Source: Parapristionchus giblindavisi (Eukaryota; Nematoda; Chromadorea; Rhabditida; Diplogasteridae). Taken from it: a DNA stretch of 64,000 nucleotides. The stretch covers positions 470,001 through 534,000 of the forward strand of contig CALSFV010000656.1 of NCBI GenBank assembly GCA_943737045.1, written 5' to 3'. Below the pieces are notes generated by a model. That model saw nothing but the letters and a program-made list of their open reading frames with translations, made no database searches and had not been told where the DNA came from. Within the stretch, counting starts at the first letter, position 1. Each line of letters opens with the position of its first letter. A program made the position numbers and the translations under genes. This document shows positions 34,925 to 45,147 of this stretch, in pieces.

Positions 34925-35773
34925 CATAATATAATTATAATAATATTTATGCGCTCATCACTAGGTTGGGGAAGGAGTGATGCAACGCAAATGAAATATG
35001 TTTCAACTTCATCTCTTGAAGGATTGTGTCATGAGCTTCTCAGTAATGAATCCTTCTCATTTAAAAAAAATAATATTATATAACTAGTCAATTAAGCGTT
35101 CTCAACGCTGTGAAAACCAGAACGATCGATCAACTTTAAAGGAACACCTCGAACTAATTGTACAGTCCAGCAGAATCTCCTTTTGTGGATGTGATCCCAT
35201 GGATCCCCGGGATCCCCCGTGCTCCTCGAATTATTGTAACTTCCAAATAAAGAGGAAAACTATAACAATTGGCGCACCTGATATTCAATATTGACTGCAA
35301 AATAATTCAAGGAGCACCCGGGGATCCCCGGGATCACATGCGCTAAAGGAGATTCTGCGGGGCTGTACACTCCGCTTTGGCCCATGAATATCTAGATCAA
35401 ACGTCTTTCGTATACATAGTATCATCGAACAATACTGCTCGGTAGAGTTGTTGACGCGGCGCTGCGGCAAATTACACGGGCTTGATAACGTGAATGTTCA
35501 GAGAGACCTTACAGCTAAAACCAGAATAACATAGACGCAGGTGCAATAAACTCGGTCGAGATATACGGTATACTGTCGCTTTGTGCTGTACCTATCCTGA
35601 CGTAAAACTTTCTCATATTTGAGCCATAGGTGATCTAGGATACGACAATTAGATAAACGAGATAAGTTAGTTAGCTTACTCCAGGCGCTATCTCGATTCT
35701 ATTATCCCTTACTATCTCGAGCGAGAGAGTATCATCCAACGTGTCTTTTGGGAGAGTTTCAAGTAAGTATCTA
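34925..35773. repeat. Dispersed repeat, copy 2 (paralogue 2556-3420)
   Basis: Same order of landmarks as copy 1 up to the (TA)n tract. Confidence 0.85.
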
Positions 35774-35775
35774 TA

Positions 35776-35863
<88 letters not shown>

Positions 35864-36262
35864 GTCTCCCTCTCTCTCTCTTTCTATCACCCTCTCTCTC
35901 TATCACCCTCTCTTCCTCCCTCCCTCTCTCTCTCTATCTCCCTCTCTCCCTCACTCTTTATCACACTCTCTATCCCTCTCTCTCTATCACCCTCTCTCTC
36001 CTTCTCTCTCTATTACCCTCTCTCCCTCTCTCCCTCTCTCTCCCCCTCACTCTCTATCACCCTCTCTCTCTATCTCCCTCTCTCTCCCTCTCTCTCTATC
36101 ACCCCCTATCTCTATCACCCTCTATCTCTCCCTCTTTCTCTATCACCCTCTCTCCTTCTTTCTCTATCTCCCTCTCTTTCTCTCTCTCTCTCTATCACCT
36201 TCTCTCTCTCTCTCAATCACCTTCTCTCTCTCCCTCTATCTCAATCACCTTCTCTCTCCCTC
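35774..36262. repeat. (TA)n followed by CT-rich tract
   Basis: (TA)n of about 88 bp, then a CT-rich array of about 400 bp, matching 3421-4090 in arrangement but shorter. It joins directly to 'gcagtaatcgctaggagcc' without the mariner/foldback insertion of copy 1. Confidence 0.95.
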
Positions 36263-37268
36263 TGCAGTAATCGCTAGGAGCCAAGTCGGGTGAGTACCGC
36301 CTCACGATTGTGACTTCCGTTCGTTAGCACCGTTTGTCATTTTCTTATGCAAGTACATTTTATACGCACAATATGACATTTTCTCTCTATATCAGGCGTG
36401 TCGGAAATTTCGATTTTCTCATAAAAATGAATTAGCTCGAATGGCTTGCATAGCGGATTCAACTCCTCAGTAAATGTTGTTCATGCACTGTTAACAACAA
36501 GCCTCAGAAAAATCCAGCTGAGGAAATAGTCTGTTGAGTAAGTACTAATTGGTTGCATCATCACTACGAAATAATTCGACGAGTAATTATAACAACGGGA
36601 CTAAGATATGATGCACACATGGCCCATACTAACTAACCAAAACATGAGCCATATTGCTCATCTGAGTCAAAAGTTATGGCAATTCAAAAAAAGTGTCGCT
36701 GACTTTTGGCTACTACTGTATCTCTCGCAATTTTCGAACGAAAGTAGCTCTGATACTTTCGTCACGCTTTCCCTCGACGACGCATAGCTATTGAGGGGGG
36801 GGGGGGTACCACACGCGTCCGAAATCTTCTCTACGCGGCGCGGAATACTATTTATGCGTTAAAAATATTGGACAACCTGCGAGTTTCCAGGAAAAAAGTA
36901 TCTAGAAACCCGACTGTGGAAACTCGAAATTTGAGTTCGCGGGCGTGGCAAAGACGGGAATTAAAATTATTTTTAAAATTTAGTATTTCCTAAACTTCAT
37001 TCCGACCTTTTTAAAGAACGACTCGAACGGCTTTTAAAGAAAGGCTCGGAACTCGAACAACAACAATAGCAGGAACAAGAAGATCTCGAGCATTTTGACT
37101 CAAATTGAATAAGAGTACATTTTAAAAAATTGAGAAAAATAGTATTTTTTTCAACCTGCACATTGAGTCGGCTGTCATGGCAAATTGATTCATAGATGCA
37201 TGTCCATTACTGTTGTTTAGTCGAATGTATTCTGCGAATATTTTCGGTCGAATAAAATTTAGCTTTTA
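36263..37268. repeat. Dispersed repeat, copy 2 (paralogue 5872-6872)
   Basis: High identity to copy 1, ending where the tRNA-like hairpin starts ('tttagcttttagtggtggcg'). No gene seen. Confidence 0.85.
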
Positions 37269-37562
37269 GTGGTGGCGCAGTGGTAAATATGTCGCTTACA
37301 ATTTTGGCGCTGCGGGTTCGATCCCCACTGATGCGACTTGTTTTGCACGATTTTTTTCACTTGTCTTTCTACGTTCTTTTTTTTTAAATCATACATAACA
37401 CAGAAATTTTTTTGGATTCATGGATATCAGAAATCACATTGGGAAACTTTTTAAAAAAGAACGTAAAAAGACAAGTGAAAAAAAATCGTGCAAAACAAGT
37501 CGCATCAGTGGGGATCGAACTCGCAGCGCAAAAGTTGTAAGCGACATCTTTACCACCACTAG
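37269..37562. mobile_element. Inverted pair of tRNA-derived heads
   Basis: The plus strand has A-box TGGCGCAGTGGT and B-box GGGTTCGATCCCC at 37273-37326. The inverse complement of the same segment lies at about 37480-37556, separated by about 130 bp that also partly mirrors (AAAAGACAAGTG...). It is an inverted SINE dimer or tRNA-derived foldback; neither head folds as a proper tRNA. Confidence 0.65.
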
Positions 37563-38430
37563 CTCGGAGAGGTGATAAGACATTTCGGAAAAAAATTTGG
37601 GAAAATGACAAATGGGAGAAATCCAAATGGGAAAAGCCAAATGGGAAAAGACTCTTTGGGAATGTCAATCTCGGAAAAGGAAATTTCGGAAAGTTTTTTT
37701 CGGAGAAGGACATTTCGGAATAGGATATTTCGGAAAGTTCTTTTTCGGAGAAGGACATTTCGGAATAGGACATTTCGGAAAGTTTTTTTCGGAAAAGGAC
37801 ATTTCGAAATAGGACATTTCGGAAAGTTTTTTTCGGAAAAGGACATTTCGGAATAGGACATTTCGGAAAGTTTTTTTCGGAAAAGGACATTTCGGAATAG
37901 GACATTTCGGAAAGTTTTTTTCGGAAAAGGACATTTCGGAATAGGACATTTAGGAGAAGGACATTTCGGAATGGGACATTTCGGAAAGTTTTTTTCGGAG
38001 AAGGATATTTCGGAATAGGACATTTCGGAAAGTTTTTTTCGGAAAAGGACATTTCGGAATATGACATTTCGGAAAGTTTTTTTCGGAAAAGGACATTTCG
38101 GAATAGGACATTTAGGAGAAGGACATTTCGGAATGGGACATTTCGGAAAGTTTTTTTCGGAAAAGGACATTTCGGAATAGGACATTTAGGAGAAGGACAT
38201 TTCGGAATGGGACATTTCGGAAAGTTTTTTTCGGAGAAGGATATTTCGGAATAGGACATTTCGGAAAGTTTTTTTCGGAAAAGGACATTTCGGAATATGA
38301 CATTTCGGAAAGTTTTTTTCGGAAAAGGACATTTCGGAATAGGACATTTAGGAGAAGGACATTTCGGAATGGGACATTTCGGAAAGTTTTTTTCGGAGAA
38401 GGATATTTCGGAACAGGACATTTCGGAAAA
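37563..38430 (+). repeat. TTTCGGAA minisatellite, forward arm
   Basis: Tandem array of GGACATTTCGGAA words with spacers such as TAGGACATTTCGGAAAG and poly-T/TCGG. It starts with the same GGTGATAAGACATTTCGG and 'aaatgggaaaagccaaatgg' leader as the foldback at 4321. Phe/Pro/Lys-rich open frames (SEMSFSEKNFPKCP) reflect the repeat, not a gene. Confidence 0.93.
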
Positions 38431-38704
38431 AAAGAAAACATAGAAGTAAAACATAACTGAAAACAATGCGATCAATACGCAAGAAGAGTACATTATTCCA
38501 TGCTTTTAAAATTTAAAATTATTTTATTTATTTAGAAAAAAATAATTGTTCAATTTCGCTCGGAACATACATATTGATAACTAAGATTCTCAAAAGTTCG
38601 ACTTATGTGCTTGTCTTTTAAAACAAATTTTCCAAAATGCATAGATATATAAAGAAATGAAATTAGTTTGAGACAATTGAGAGTTATCTTCATTTTGGTG
38701 TATA
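38431..38704. other. AT-rich spacer
   Basis: Between satellite arm and Penelope-like sequence; no feature seen. Confidence 0.5.
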
Positions 38705-38764
38705 TTTGGTGTGACTTGTGGATGCTGTGTGAGACCAGTTAGTATGAAGAGAGAAACTTTATTA

Positions 38765-38803
38765 CTCAGACGTTTCGAGGATTATTTCCTCATCATCAGT
38801 GAG
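38765..38803 (-). ncRNA. Hammerhead-ribozyme-like motif (left arm)
   Basis: Minus strand: stem I strand CTCA, core CTGATGA, one extra T, stem II GAGG with loop and CCTC, core GAAA, then CGTC and the stem I partner TGAG. The order fits a type I hammerhead with minimal helix III (ACGT, self-complementary, so pairing between two RNAs is possible), the form known from Penelope-like elements. Predicted cleavage follows the C of GTC. The extra base after CTGATGA is a departure from the strict consensus. Confidence 0.6.
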
Positions 38804-39035
38804 ATTGGATTACCTACAATGGATGGAATGAGAATATATGAAAAATCAACGACTAGAGAACAAGAGCAGAACCGAATAGGAAATATGGAAAAGATGCACA
38901 GGAGTGAATGAATGTAATAACAGAACCGAATGTGGAGTCTAAGATTGTACCAGTGAAGGAATGAGAGGTGGGGTCAGCGGGATAGATAGAGAGAGAAGGG
39001 GAGAGGGAGGCGAGAGAACATAGAAGTGGAAATGG

Positions 39036-39577
39036 TCAGAGGTCAAAGTTAAGTAAGGCCAATTGTGAGAGTTCAATGGACAATTCAGCACGATTATTTA
39101 GTGTTGGGTTAAGTGATTGGATGAGTAAGGCTTCAGAAACCTTACGTCTTATGATGTTTGGTTCTCTATGCAATATAGTACCAGACAACGGAATGGGTTG
39201 GGAATTATGACAAGCAATGGAATGTTGAGCTACCGCATATGATTTGTATGCACTATGGGTTGGGTTATTGGCAGCACGAATATGCTCAGAGGCACGTTCA
39301 TGAAGGGCTCTGCCCGTATGACCTACATAAAATTGTGAGCAAATAGTACATTCGATTCGGTAAACAACACCAGCGGCAAGACAACAACCTGGTGAATTAG
39401 GGCAGAATATGCAATGTCGAACTGGACAAGATGAATCACGGTATCCATTACGAGATAGCAGACCAAGTAAAGATAGACCTGTACGTTCAACAACATTCAC
39501 ATCGAGATCAGCCCTTTTGAAACAGTCTCTGATATCCCTTGAGAAGGCATCAGAGACGAATGGTATGCTAAAAATGA
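39036..39577 (-). pseudogene. Penelope-like GIY-YIG endonuclease domain
   Basis: About 180 codons. A leading IPFVSDAFSRDIRDCFK block precedes a Cys-rich segment (CPVRHCIFCPNSPGCC) typical of the zinc-binding linker in Penelope-like elements. It is followed by VVYRIECTICSQFYVGHTGR (the GIY-YIG core, here VYR...FYVG with the catalytic Arg) and RASEH (with the catalytic Glu region), and a tail ending TLNNRAELSIELSQL. The RT domain that should precede it is absent. The open frame extends to 39650 only by entering the inverted arm. Function in intact relatives: nicking the target to prime reverse transcription. Confidence 0.85.
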
Positions 39578-40101
39578 GGTAGGTCATACGGGCAGAGCCC
39601 TTCATGAACGTGCCTCTGAGCATATTCGTGCTGCCAATAACCCAACCCATAGTGCATACAAATCATATGCGGTAGCTCAACATTCCATTGCTTGTCATAA
39701 TTCCCAACCCATTCCGTTGTCTGGTACTATATTGCATAGAGAACCAAACATCATAAGACGTAAGGTTTCTGAAGCCTTACTCATCCAATCACTTAACCCA
39801 ACACTAAATAATCGTGCTGAATTGTCCATTGAACTCTCACAATTGGCCTTACTTAACTTTGACCTCTGACCATTTCCACTTCTATGTTCTCTCGCCTCCC
39901 TCTCCCCTTCTCTCTCTATCTATCCCGCTGACCCCACCTCTCATTCCTTCACTGGTACAATCTTAGACTCCACATTCGGTTCTGTTATTACATTCATTCA
40001 CTCCTGTGCATCTTTTCCATATTTCCTATTCGGTTCTGCTCTTGTTCTCTAGTCGTTGATTTTTCATATATTCTCATTCCATCCATTGTAGGTAATCCAA
40101 T

Positions 40102-40140
40102 CTCACTGATGATGAGGAAATAATCCTCGAAACGTCTGAG
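40102..40140 (+). ncRNA. Hammerhead-ribozyme-like motif (right arm)
   Basis: Exact mirror of the left-arm motif, on the plus strand: CTCA, CTGATGA, T, GAGG-loop-CCTC, GAAA, CGTC, TGAG. Because the two lie in inverted arms, transcripts of either strand across the region contain one motif and its antisense. Confidence 0.6.
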
Positions 40141-40200
40141 TAATAAAGTTTCTCTCTTCATACTAACTGGTCTCACACAGCATCCACAAGTCACACCAAA

Positions 40201-40391
40201 TTGAGAGTTACTGTAGCGATATACGGTATTCGATGATACTGTAATATCGATTGACATTATAAAAAAGTAAGTCAGTTTGATCGGAGATTCGTGTATCAAA
40301 TACGGCAACTGAGGAATTCTTGTGATTGAATCACCTGTAAGAATGTATTCACGTGTGAATACTTCTATAATCTCGACAAGCATCTTGTTTT
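40201..40391. other. Unassigned sequence
   Basis: Short spacer between the Penelope-like arm and the reverse satellite arm; no feature seen. Confidence 0.4.
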
Positions 40392-40775
40392 GCTCCAGAA
40401 AAAAATTCTCCGAAATATCCTTTTGCGGAATTGAATCTCCGAAAAAAAAACTTTCCGAAATGTCCTTTTCCGAAAAAAACTTTCCGAAATGTCCTATTCC
40501 GAAATGTCCTTCTCCGAAAAAAAACTTTCCGAAATGTCCTTCTCCGAAAAAAAACTTTCCGAAATGTCCTATTCCGAAATGTCCTTCTCCGAAGTAAACT
40601 TTCCGAAATGTCCTATTCCGAAATGTCCTTCTCCGAAATAAACTTTCCGAAATGTCCTTTTCCGAAAAAAACTTTCCGAAATGTCCTATTCCGAAATGTC
40701 CTTCTCCGAAAAAAAACTTTCCGAAATGTCCTATTCCGAAATGTCCTTCTCCGAAATAAACTTTCCGAAATAGCC
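40392..40775 (-). repeat. TTTCGGAA minisatellite, reverse arm
   Basis: Same unit as 37563-38430 but in reverse orientation (TTCCGAAATGTCC). The Penelope-like palindrome is thus bracketed by inverted satellite arms, as the TACCGTAA core is in the 4321 foldback. Confidence 0.93.
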
Positions 40776-40990
40776 CGGAGAGAGCCCGGAGAAGTAGCCC
40801 ATCATTGTACGGCAATTCAACGGCCATTACACAGCAATTTCAAGGCAGAAATTGTTCAAACTTTGGATTTTTTAAATATTCATGTACAGAGCTCTTCCGA
40901 ATTTTTTAAACATATATTCTTATTCTGCAGAGAAAGGGCTTTCACATACGCTATAAATCGTCAGTTTTCGCCACCTTAAGACATAAGAGT
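40776..40990. other. Unassigned sequence
   Basis: No feature recognised between the satellite arm and the dispersed repeat. Confidence 0.4.
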
Positions 40991-41484
40991 TTTCTATGCC
41001 TCTTTTAATCTCCATTTTCCTCATTCCATCCCTATTTTGTTTATTCGATATCTCAACTTTATAAATTTCGCACATAAGTTTTGCCGCTCGACACTTGTCT
41101 TACTCTTTGTTTCCTTATAAAATTGATCTTTGATCTTTGCCTTCACCACGTGCTAACCTACGAGAGAGCAGACGGAGTGAGAGAGTGTGGGAAAACGAGA
41201 GAGTGAAGAGAAAGAAAACCTATGCCTTCGTCAATGATCTACCATCGATAATGTTGATTGAGTATCCATTCTAGGTTGCTTGCCTTCCTGTTTGACTGGA
41301 ACTATTTTTCGCTACACCTATTTGCTTGTTTTTTTTCTATTCTTAATTATTATAGTTCAGATTCTTCCTATTCTTCTTCCTTTTCCTTTCCTTCTCTATT
41401 CCTTCATATTCATTATCACTTCATTTTCCTCCTTCATCATCACACGTTTCATTGTTTATTCATGAATACTTATAAATACTATTA

Positions 41485-42391
41485 TTAGGTTGATGCATAA
41501 GTTTCTTTACAACACTTTAACCCTCATATTTCGCTTGTCATTTATCGCTGGGGTCTCTACTCTCGATGCACGAGGGACACTTCCTCCCCCGGTCTAGTAT
41601 TATTTTCTCGTCAGCCCATCTCGTCGTCCGGCTGAGAATGCCTCATGTTTTTGTCCCCGATCAAATTCACCACCATGACGCCAGGGTCTATGCCGCAGTG
41701 TCTCTTCTAGGCCTGCGTCATAAATTCGATTGCTTCGGCCATGTCATCACTTGGGATCTAAGATGGGTCCTCTACGACAATGATGAGCATAAACGTCAGT
41801 GGGTTGATACAGGTGAGGTGGTAGCAGACGTTCCTAAACCCGTTCTTCACACCCAGGAAAATGATGCTTTCGGTTTGATGGAGCGCCAAAGGAATTGAGT
41901 ATTGGGAGCTGCTACCCCAAAGCCATATTATAATCGCACAAGTATATGTTACTCACCTGAGAAACTTGAAGGCCCATCTCGAATCCATCCGTGTGAAACC
42001 GACTGAAATCTATTTTCAGCGCGATAACGCCAGACCACACATTGCAAAATTGACCCAGGCTTAAATGGCGGACAATTGCATGACTGTTCTACCCCACCCA
42101 CTGTATGCCCCCAACATTGCCCCCTCCGACTGCCACCTGGTTGCGGCCCTCTATCACTTCCTTAAAGCGCAGCACTTCGATGAATGAGCCAAAGTCGAGG
42201 TGTTGGCCAACTTCTTCAAGCTCCTACCCAGCTCTTAATTGTTTTATCGGATCTACAAGTTTCTCGATAAATGGCGCAAGACTATCAATGTAAAAGGGGC
42301 CTACTTCCAACTTGAACCGGAGTTTGTATATTTTGTGGCAGATAAATATGTTCGTACTAAATTTTGTAAAGAAACTTATGCATCAACCTAA
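41485..42391 (+). mobile_element. mariner element, internally deleted
   Basis: 907 bp with inverted ends TTAGGTTGATGCATAAGTTT and its complement, each beside TA. Full mariners are about 1.3 kb, so roughly 400 bp, mainly the N-terminal coding part, are lost. The paralogue at about 8567 is the empty site. Confidence 0.9.
41640..42370 (+). pseudogene. mariner transposase catalytic domain, degenerate
   Basis: Recognisable in broken frames: LRWVLYDNDEHKRQWVD after TWD (first Asp block), YFQRDNARPHIAKL (second Asp), LYAPNIAPSDCHL (third Asp, DD34D type) and KWRKTINVKGAYF at the end. Stops (for example after the DNA box) and at least two frameshifts inactivate it. The DNA-binding domain is missing. 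Confidence 0.8.
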
Positions 42392-42680
42392 TACTATTCA
42401 TCTTTCCATCTCTCTACTTCTCTCTCCAATTATCCCTCTGGCCATGATCTTGCCATGTTCCCACTACATCTCTCATTCCTCTCTTCCTCTTTGTGTCACT
42501 CTCGGTGATTTTCCCGCCGTTTTCGGCTATGTCTCTTCCTTATCGTCTCTCTTCTTTATCTCTCCCGTGGTTCTCGATCTGTTATTGCTTGCTATTATTC
42601 TTATTTTGCTCATCCTATATTCCCCGTTCGTAATTCTCTCTCACTTGTCTAGGATTCATATTCTAATCTGAAGTATTACT

Positions 42681-43256
42681 TTTACTATTGAACTATAATA
42701 TTATATTACTTTGGATAATGTCAAATTCATTATTATTTCAGTATTTCTAATTATTTATTTAATTAAATTTAATGTAAATTTATTTCAGAGGATCTACGGT
42801 CAGTGGTCGTGTTCATGAAGCGCGACAGGATGACAGCCGCCTTCGTCTTCTCACTAACAAACGTCGACATCATCGGAGACGTCGACGTCAGGAAATCTAC
42901 GAACCGTTTCCGCTTTTGGAGGTACGATTCTATCTTGGCTGATCTGATACTCTATTCAAAAGTCATAAAAAGATGAAAAAAAGAGAACACTCCTCATTTT
43001 TTTCACACTCTGTCGCCACTTTCTTATCTTTTAACGGGTTCTAAACATCAATATTCTTGGTTTTTGGTCCTTACGACAACGGCATCGCCCAATCATTATT
43101 TAGTCTTTTTTATGATTCATAGTGAGCGTGATCTCGTTAGCGGAAGAATTAGGATCTTTTCTAATCTTTGGGTCGTATCCATGAACGGTGGCAAATTTGT
43201 CGACAAGCGTGACGTCACAACCGTAGGCTGATTATCCGAGGACTCAAACGCCAATA
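42681..43256. other. Sequence with one possible host exon
   Basis: AT-rich start, then the exon candidate at 42789-42921. 42950-43130 shares 'aaaaagatcagaaaaaaacactcctc'-like words with 27150. Nothing else recognised. Confidence 0.4.
42789..42921 (+). CDS. Possible single exon, product unknown
   Basis: A TTATTTCAG acceptor, 133 bp without stop in at least one frame, and a GAG/GTACGA donor. In the favoured frame it encodes a basic segment (GSTVSGRVHEARQDDSRLR, then a His/Arg run, then EIYEPFPLLE). No neighbouring exon that joins it was found, so this may be chance. Confidence 0.3.
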
Positions 43257-43404
43257 CACAGAGAAAAAAGAGTAACACATAGCACATAAGACCTGTGAAG
43301 TGTTATACTTACCAGTTTTTGTGTGTTAAAATAGCTCAAAAAGTGTTAAATATAACGCTTCACAGTTGTTATGTGTTGTGGGTTACACCTCTTTTCTCTG
43401 TGTG
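43257..43404. mobile_element. CACAGAG hairpin MITE
   Basis: 148 bp, ends CACAGAGAAAA and inverse, TA on both sides; arms share AAGACCTGTGAAGTGTTAT. Relatives at 12470/13661, 46837-46971 and 60300-60438. TA target suggests mobilisation by a Tc1/mariner transposase. Confidence 0.8.
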
Positions 43405-43838
43405 TATGCTTGTGACGTAATTTTGTTAAATGGTTTGCCACCATTTCACGGATATGCCCTCTTGCGTAATGTTCAAAAGCACCGAAAAGTGATACTCTAA
43501 ACTTTGTGATACTGTAAACAGTGTTTTTGCTTAGCTATTGAGCAGATTATCATAGGAAAAATGTTGAATCAATTGTAATCTATCGTTGTTCATGTCGATT
43601 CTTCGATTGGTCGTCGTCGATGATCGTCAGATCGTCTCCGCCGATGAACTTCTCAATGAACGAGTGAAGATGCCAACAACTAGACAAGCCTGGACCATCC
43701 AGACTGTTGCTGGAGCGCCTGTTGGATTCCGTTTTCTGAAATAATAAAGACATTTGGGGTGTGTTAATGCTTGTAATCGGTGTCCAAGCCCGCACAGTTA
43801 AATGGGCGGAGTCGTAATTGTTATATAAGGGGTATATA
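43405..43838. repeat. Dispersed repeat, copy 2 (paralogue 13776-14212)
   Basis: Collinear with copy 1 up to the TA where the next element is inserted. Confidence 0.8.
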
Positions 43839-45147
43839 CAGGGTGCGCCAAAATTACCCGAACTGATTTCACCATTATGATTCCCAGGCCCCCAATGCAA
43901 ATGCGCAACCCCTATTGCAGCATCATGACGAGTGATCATTGGCCACTCCCTATTCAAGGTTTCAAGTCAGTTAGTCAAGTCTTCTAGTAATGGGGAAGTA
44001 AAGTCGACTGCGACCCCTCATTCTCAAGTGTACAAGGTAGATTGTCATAGTTCATCAGCTCGGCTTTCACGAGTCGGCTGTATACGATACCGGTATCATG
44101 TACCAAGATCTTGGTACTGACAAGGAACGTCCGGGTAGAGGTAGACCGATTTCAGTTTCCACCGCTACGAACCGAGATCTCATCCGAAAGATGGTGTTTC
44201 GAAACCACAAGTTTACGATCTGGAGACTCGATATCTCGAACACTTCCATTCTTCATCTCCTCAGGTCTCAGCTGACTCTTCTCCCTTACAAGTACAGTAA
44301 ACTGTTAGAACCGAATGAGCGACAGATCAAGCTCCGCTGAGAACGGTGACCTCAAAATGTGCTAGGTCCGCGCACTTCAGCACGATGTTCAGCGAGGAAA
44401 TGTGCTAGGTCCGCGCACTTCAGCACGATGTTCAGCGAGGAGAATATCCTACCTTCAAAGACAACCTGAATATCGAGAACAACAGAATTATTGCCTCTGA
44501 TCTTAAAGAATCCTACAAGACGGCTGGGGTCATGGGTCATATCAGTCTTCCACAATACGCCAAGGTTTTAGCTGCTGTTTGCCCAACTGGAAAGTCTACT
44601 CTTGTTTTGCCACTACATGCGTCTAGATCAATCAGGCATATTTTACCAAGCACATCCTCGAAGACGCGCTTCTACTCCGATACCATACCCACTTCGGTCA
44701 GGACCACTAGACCTTTCGGTAAGATTCTGTCGTCAATGACATGACAAAGTTGACCCAGTCGTGGTTTTTCACCCATGCACTCGGCAAAATCCATCACATT
44801 GAATTACTTCCGAACTCCCCCAATCTCAACCTCCTCGACTGCAGTGCTTGGAGGTGTTGTAGGCCAAGATGTCCTCTATCAAGCACCAGAACCTCGACTC
44901 CCTCAGTGCTCCGCTTCTCAAGGCATGGGACGAACTCGATGACAACTACTTGCGGGAATCGGCAGTCGCATATGAGAAGAGACTCATGGCTTGTGTCAGA
45001 GCTAAAAGAGACCACGGCGAGATTCGCTAGTACACTACTGCTGCCCATATTCTTGATAAGCTTTACCATGAACCATATCACTCAGGTCACATTTCCAAGG
45101 GGAGATTCATATGGAGACAACAGTTCGGGTAATTATGGCGCACCCTG
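43839..45147 (+). mobile_element. Tc1/mariner-superfamily element (maT-like)
   Basis: 1309 bp. Inverted ends CAGGGTGCGCCAAAATTACC and CAGGGTGCGCCATAATTACC, TA duplication. The paralogue at 14213 reads straight through (ggtatataagtacggg), giving the exact empty site. Contains one transposase relic. Confidence 0.9.
44098..45060 (+). pseudogene. maT/Tc1-type transposase, frameshifted
   Basis: Fragments in changing frames: ATNRDLIRKMVFRNHKFTI (N-terminal helix-turn-helix, the RN..S signature of this branch); a catalytic part around NRIIASDLKESYKTAGVMG; GKSTLVLPLHASRSI; then LLPNSPNLNLLD (third acidic block, where active proteins have SPDLNPLD; here N replaces D) and a C-terminal Arg-rich tail. 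A 54-bp direct repeat at 44358-44440 adds damage. Inactive. Confidence 0.75.

Larger units (their letters stand above)
38705..40200. mobile_element. Penelope-like element 3' ends in inverted repeat
   Basis: Two arms of about 624 bp (38705-39328 and 39577-40200) are inverse complements around 39452, with a single-copy spacer of about 248 bp. The left part carries an endonuclease ORF on the minus strand, and each arm carries a hammerhead-like motif. No reverse transcriptase is present, so these are truncated copies. Inverted and tandem partial copies with shared terminal segments are usual for Penelope-like elements. Confidence 0.75.
40991..42680. repeat. Dispersed repeat, copy 2 (paralogue 8075-8850), split by a mariner
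   Basis: 40991-41484 and 42392-42680 together match the earlier uninterrupted copy; the difference is the element at 41485-42391. Confidence 0.8.

Noticed and set aside
35748..36293. Tyr/Ile-rich then Ser/Leu-rich proteins
   Set aside because: They span (TA)n and CT tracts only.
37563..38430. CRISPR-like array
   Set aside because: Units are contiguous, degenerate and without unique spacers; no cas genes; eukaryotic context.
37384..38493. 369-codon frame with repeated SEMSFSEKNFPKCP
   Set aside because: Translation of the TTTCGGAA minisatellite. Parallel open frames occur on both strands and at 4321, 5500 and 40392, as expected from a repeat whose unit lacks stops.
39994..40827. 277-codon minus-strand ORF
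   Set aside because: Chimera of satellite translation and the antisense of the Penelope-like arm; no domain.
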